Assembly (NCBI GenBank): GCA_033816765.1
Contig: CM066288.1
Coordinates: forward strand, 4,092,001 to 4,156,000
Origin: Nothopassalora personata
Taxonomy: Eukaryota; Ascomycota; Dothideomycetes; Mycosphaerellales; Mycosphaerellaceae
DNA length: 64,000 nucleotides
Direction of reading: 5' to 3'
In this document: piece by piece, positions 62,084-64,000 of the stretch
Layout of the letters: the number at the start of each line of letters is the position of its first letter
Numbering within the stretch: position 1 is the stretch's first letter
Notes under the pieces: model-generated
Database searches by the model: none
Told to the model about the DNA's origin: nothing
What the model saw: the letters and a program-made list of their open reading frames with translations, nothing else
Translations under genes and position numbers: made by a program

Positions 62084-64000
62084 CTATCTGTCGGGCCGCA
62101 ACAAGCGTATCTGCCACTTATCCTCGACTTCTGGTATTCTCTCCACTGCAGCGAGAGTCTTTGGTGCACGTTCCTGAATCTGCGCCACTGTACCAACAAG
62201 GCGATGTAATCCTCCCTGCCCTGGCCTGCCACTTCGTCCTAGGGTCGTCTCTGAGCGCTTCAGCTTCAAGAGCGCAGAAGCAAGGTAGAGCATGGTGCGA
62301 TATTGAGGCATCACCTGATCGGTAGCTAAGTACCTAGCCTTGATGTACTGCAGGTTCTGATCCCTTGCCGACCGCTGCGGCCTGAAGGCTGTCTGCCGCT
62401 TCCATCCGGGGAACTTGCTGATCATGTAGCGCTCAGTCAACGTGAATGCGAGCAGCACCAGTGATGGCGAGGACGTGCAGATATGCTGAATGAACCTATT
62501 CCACACGACAATGTCAAAGGCATAGCCTTGCTGGAGTAGTCTCGTGCAGGTTGTCACCAGCTCGCCGGTGCGGTTTTGCCTTGCTAGAGCTGCGAGATAG
62601 TGTCGTAATGGCCCGGCCAGAATGTACCTACGGCCTCGAACCGGTGTGACGGCTGTCGCAGCCTCTCTCTTCGCCCCAGGTGCAGCAGGCGCCGTTGAGA
62701 CGAGCTTGCTATCTGACTCGAAGCCAATCTCTGCTCGATCCGCATCAACCTGCGAGTCCTGACCGATGTGGCCGGCTTGAGTCGGTTCGTCAGCACCTGC
62801 ACCTTCGTCCTTTGTTGCCGTAAAGTCGGGCAGTTGCGGTGGAGCAGCTATTATATCAGCTTGCTGTTTGGCCACCTTCCAAAAGGCTTCCACGTCATCA
62901 TATCGCTTGGCATGATACAGAGCATGCATGAAAGCTGTCAGAAGGCGCAGCGTCTGAGTTGCTGGAGTGAACAATGCTGACTGCGAGCTTTTTTGGACCA
63001 TCTCAAACATTTCTTCCACAGCTTCGAGACATCTCCGGCTGGAGTGAATGTACATGATGGAATCGAGGTAAGCTGAAAAAAGTTCGGATGATTCATAACC
63101 GAATCTAGGTTGCCTGGCCGCGATCTCGAAACCGTCTGTAGTGGCCATAGCAGCCCTGAGCTCGGCAATGATTTCTTTGAGCGGTGCTGGTTGTCCATCC
63201 GGTGTTGTTGGGTTGCTTGTCGTATGCTCGTTCCACGCTTTGGCCTGTAAATACGCTCTTCGACTAGCAAGTGTTTCTCTGACGTTGTTCTCTTTCATCT
63301 TTGCGTGGATGTCGACTGCGTGGCCAAAAAGATGCTCTTTGATGTAGCCTACCATTACTATGGCATAGTGCAGTGCTGTGGGCTCGAATCCTTCTCGTGG
63401 CATAACTTTCAGCATGATCATTTTGGCAGCATCCGTTTGTCGGAAGTGGATAAGTGCGTGCATCAATGCACTGTACGTGAATTCGTTCATCAGAATGTTT
63501 TCCGAAGTCATCCATCGGTATACCCTCATGGTAGCTTCCACGTCTCTTCTGAGGGCATAGGACGTGATGAGGATGTTGAAGCAACCTGTCAGACTGCCGG
63601 TCACTTTCTTAGCGCGCACATCAGAGACGGTCTGTTTGAGTATCTCTTCTGCTCTTTCTACATCGCCGACGTTGAAGGAAGCGTGCATCTGGCTTCCCGC
63701 GAGGGATGTTGATCGTGGCTCATCTGATAACGTGTCGTACTGCTTCAAAAGGTCATCAACACCTTCGACGTCCCCTATGGAGGCCAGCAGCTCAGTCAAC
63801 GGGTGGACATGATATTGCTGGGGTCGGACTCCCGAGTCTATCATTTTCCTGAATGTTGCGAAGGCCCCTTCCATGTCTTGTGCACGCGAGTATGCGTGAA
63901 GAAGGGTCGCCCAGCACTTGCTCTCGAGCTGTTCGCCTTCTTTAGCCGCAAGCCTCTCGACCTCTTCGAACGCACGCAGGGCCCGCTGCGGGTTCGAGAG
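62084..64000 (-). CDS. Pentatricopeptide-repeat protein, 5' end beyond the window
   Basis: Minus-strand gene that stays open from its stop at 62084 to the right edge, so the N-terminus is missing; at least 638 codons are present. Degenerate 35-residue helical repeats are visible: GAFATFRKMIDSGVRPQQYH, NILITSYALRRDVEATMRVY followed by RWMTSENILMNEFTYSALMH, and ALHYAIVMVGYIKEHLFG. The region after about residue 380 of the visible part is less repeat-like, with an acidic insert and HYLAALARQNRTGELVTTCT. The end (KWQIRLLRPDR) is basic. PPR proteins of this kind usually bind organellar RNA in mitochondria, affecting stability or translation of one transcript. The target cannot be inferred. Confidence 0.85.
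   Translation of the reverse strand, partial: LSNPQRALRAFEEVERLAAKEGEQLESKCWATLLHAYSRAQDMEGAFATFRKMIDSGVRPQQYHVHPLTELLASIGDVEGVDDLLKQYDTLSDEPRSTSLAGSQMHASFNVGDVERAEEILKQTVSDVRAKKVTGSLTGCFNILITSYALRRDVEATMRVYRWMTSENILMNEFTYSALMHALIHFRQTDAAKMIMLKVMPREGFEPTALHYAIVMVGYIKEHLFGHAVDIHAKMKENNVRETLASRRAYLQAKAWNEHTTSNPTTPDGQPAPLKEIIAELRAAMATTDGFEIAARQPRFGYESSELFSAYLDSIMYIHSSRRCLEAVEEMFEMVQKSSQSALFTPATQTLRLLTAFMHALYHAKRYDDVEAFWKVAKQQADIIAAPPQLPDFTATKDEGAGADEPTQAGHIGQDSQVDADRAEIGFESDSKLVSTAPAAPGAKREAATAVTPVRGRRYILAGPLRHYLAALARQNRTGELVTTCTRLLQQGYAFDIVVWNRFIQHICTSSPSLVLLAFTLTERYMISKFPGWKRQTAFRPQRSARDQNLQYIKARYLATDQVMPQYRTMLYLASALLKLKRSETTLGRSGRPGQGGLHRLVGTVAQIQERAPKTLAAVERIPEVEDKWQIRLLRPDR

Noticed and set aside
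1..64000. tRNA genes, sought by eye through B-box-like GGTTCGA words
   Set aside because: The few matches fall inside coding sequence or lack a partner A box and foldable arms.

Overview
The window is nuclear DNA of a filamentous ascomycete. Genes are compact and lie on both strands. Introns are mostly 47-65 nt with GTRNGY donors, CTAAC/CTGAC-like branch points and YAG acceptors. Gene content (fungal Zn2Cys6 regulator, TOK K+ channel, HDA1 with an Arb2 tail, DUF3112 membrane protein, secreted hydrolases) points to Pezizomycotina. Several lineage-restricted families suggest Dothideomycetes, perhaps the Capnodiales/Mycosphaerellales side; that last step is inference. No rRNA, tRNA, CRISPR, virus or intact transposon was recognised.

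Layout. 0-18.5 kb is mainly housekeeping: complex I NDUFA8-type subunit (-), nucleoporin NUP57 (+), a small mitochondrial-type protein (+), low-affinity cAMP phosphodiesterase (+), an unrecognised protein (-), ELG1 RFC-like clamp unloader (-), a UTP8-like ribosome-biogenesis factor (+) and a secreted glycerophosphodiesterase-like protein (+). 19-25 kb has a DUF3112 membrane protein (-), an eight-exon Zn2Cys6 regulator (+) and a small hydrophilic protein (-). 24.8-29.5 kb holds three neighbouring Cys/His-rich proteins that look related. 30-37 kb is looser: a GH5 fragment, a His-rich MFS exporter (-), an ATG37/ACBD5-like acyl-CoA-binding membrane protein (+), and two adjacent clear pseudogenes (a 2EXR/F-box-like gene and a carboxymuconolactone-decarboxylase-like gene), then a 21-bp minisatellite. 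38-46 kb has GlnRS, the FYVE protein VAC1/PEP7 and a secreted tripeptidyl-aminopeptidase-like hydrolase. 46-48.5 kb carries a pair of secreted lysozyme/SLT-like paralogues. 49-64 kb has an SDR epimerase (-), a conserved mitochondrial-type protein (+), HDA1 (+), an 83-aa protein (-), an MFS sugar transporter (-), a TOK potassium channel (-) and a PPR protein that runs off the right edge (-).

Exon joins were worked out by hand from reading-frame continuity and splice signals. Coordinates given are whole CDS spans; the exon list is in each entry. The most interesting signals are the SLT-like pair, the 'CGH' Cys/His cluster with one member switching frame, and the pseudogene patch at 35.4-36.9 kb.
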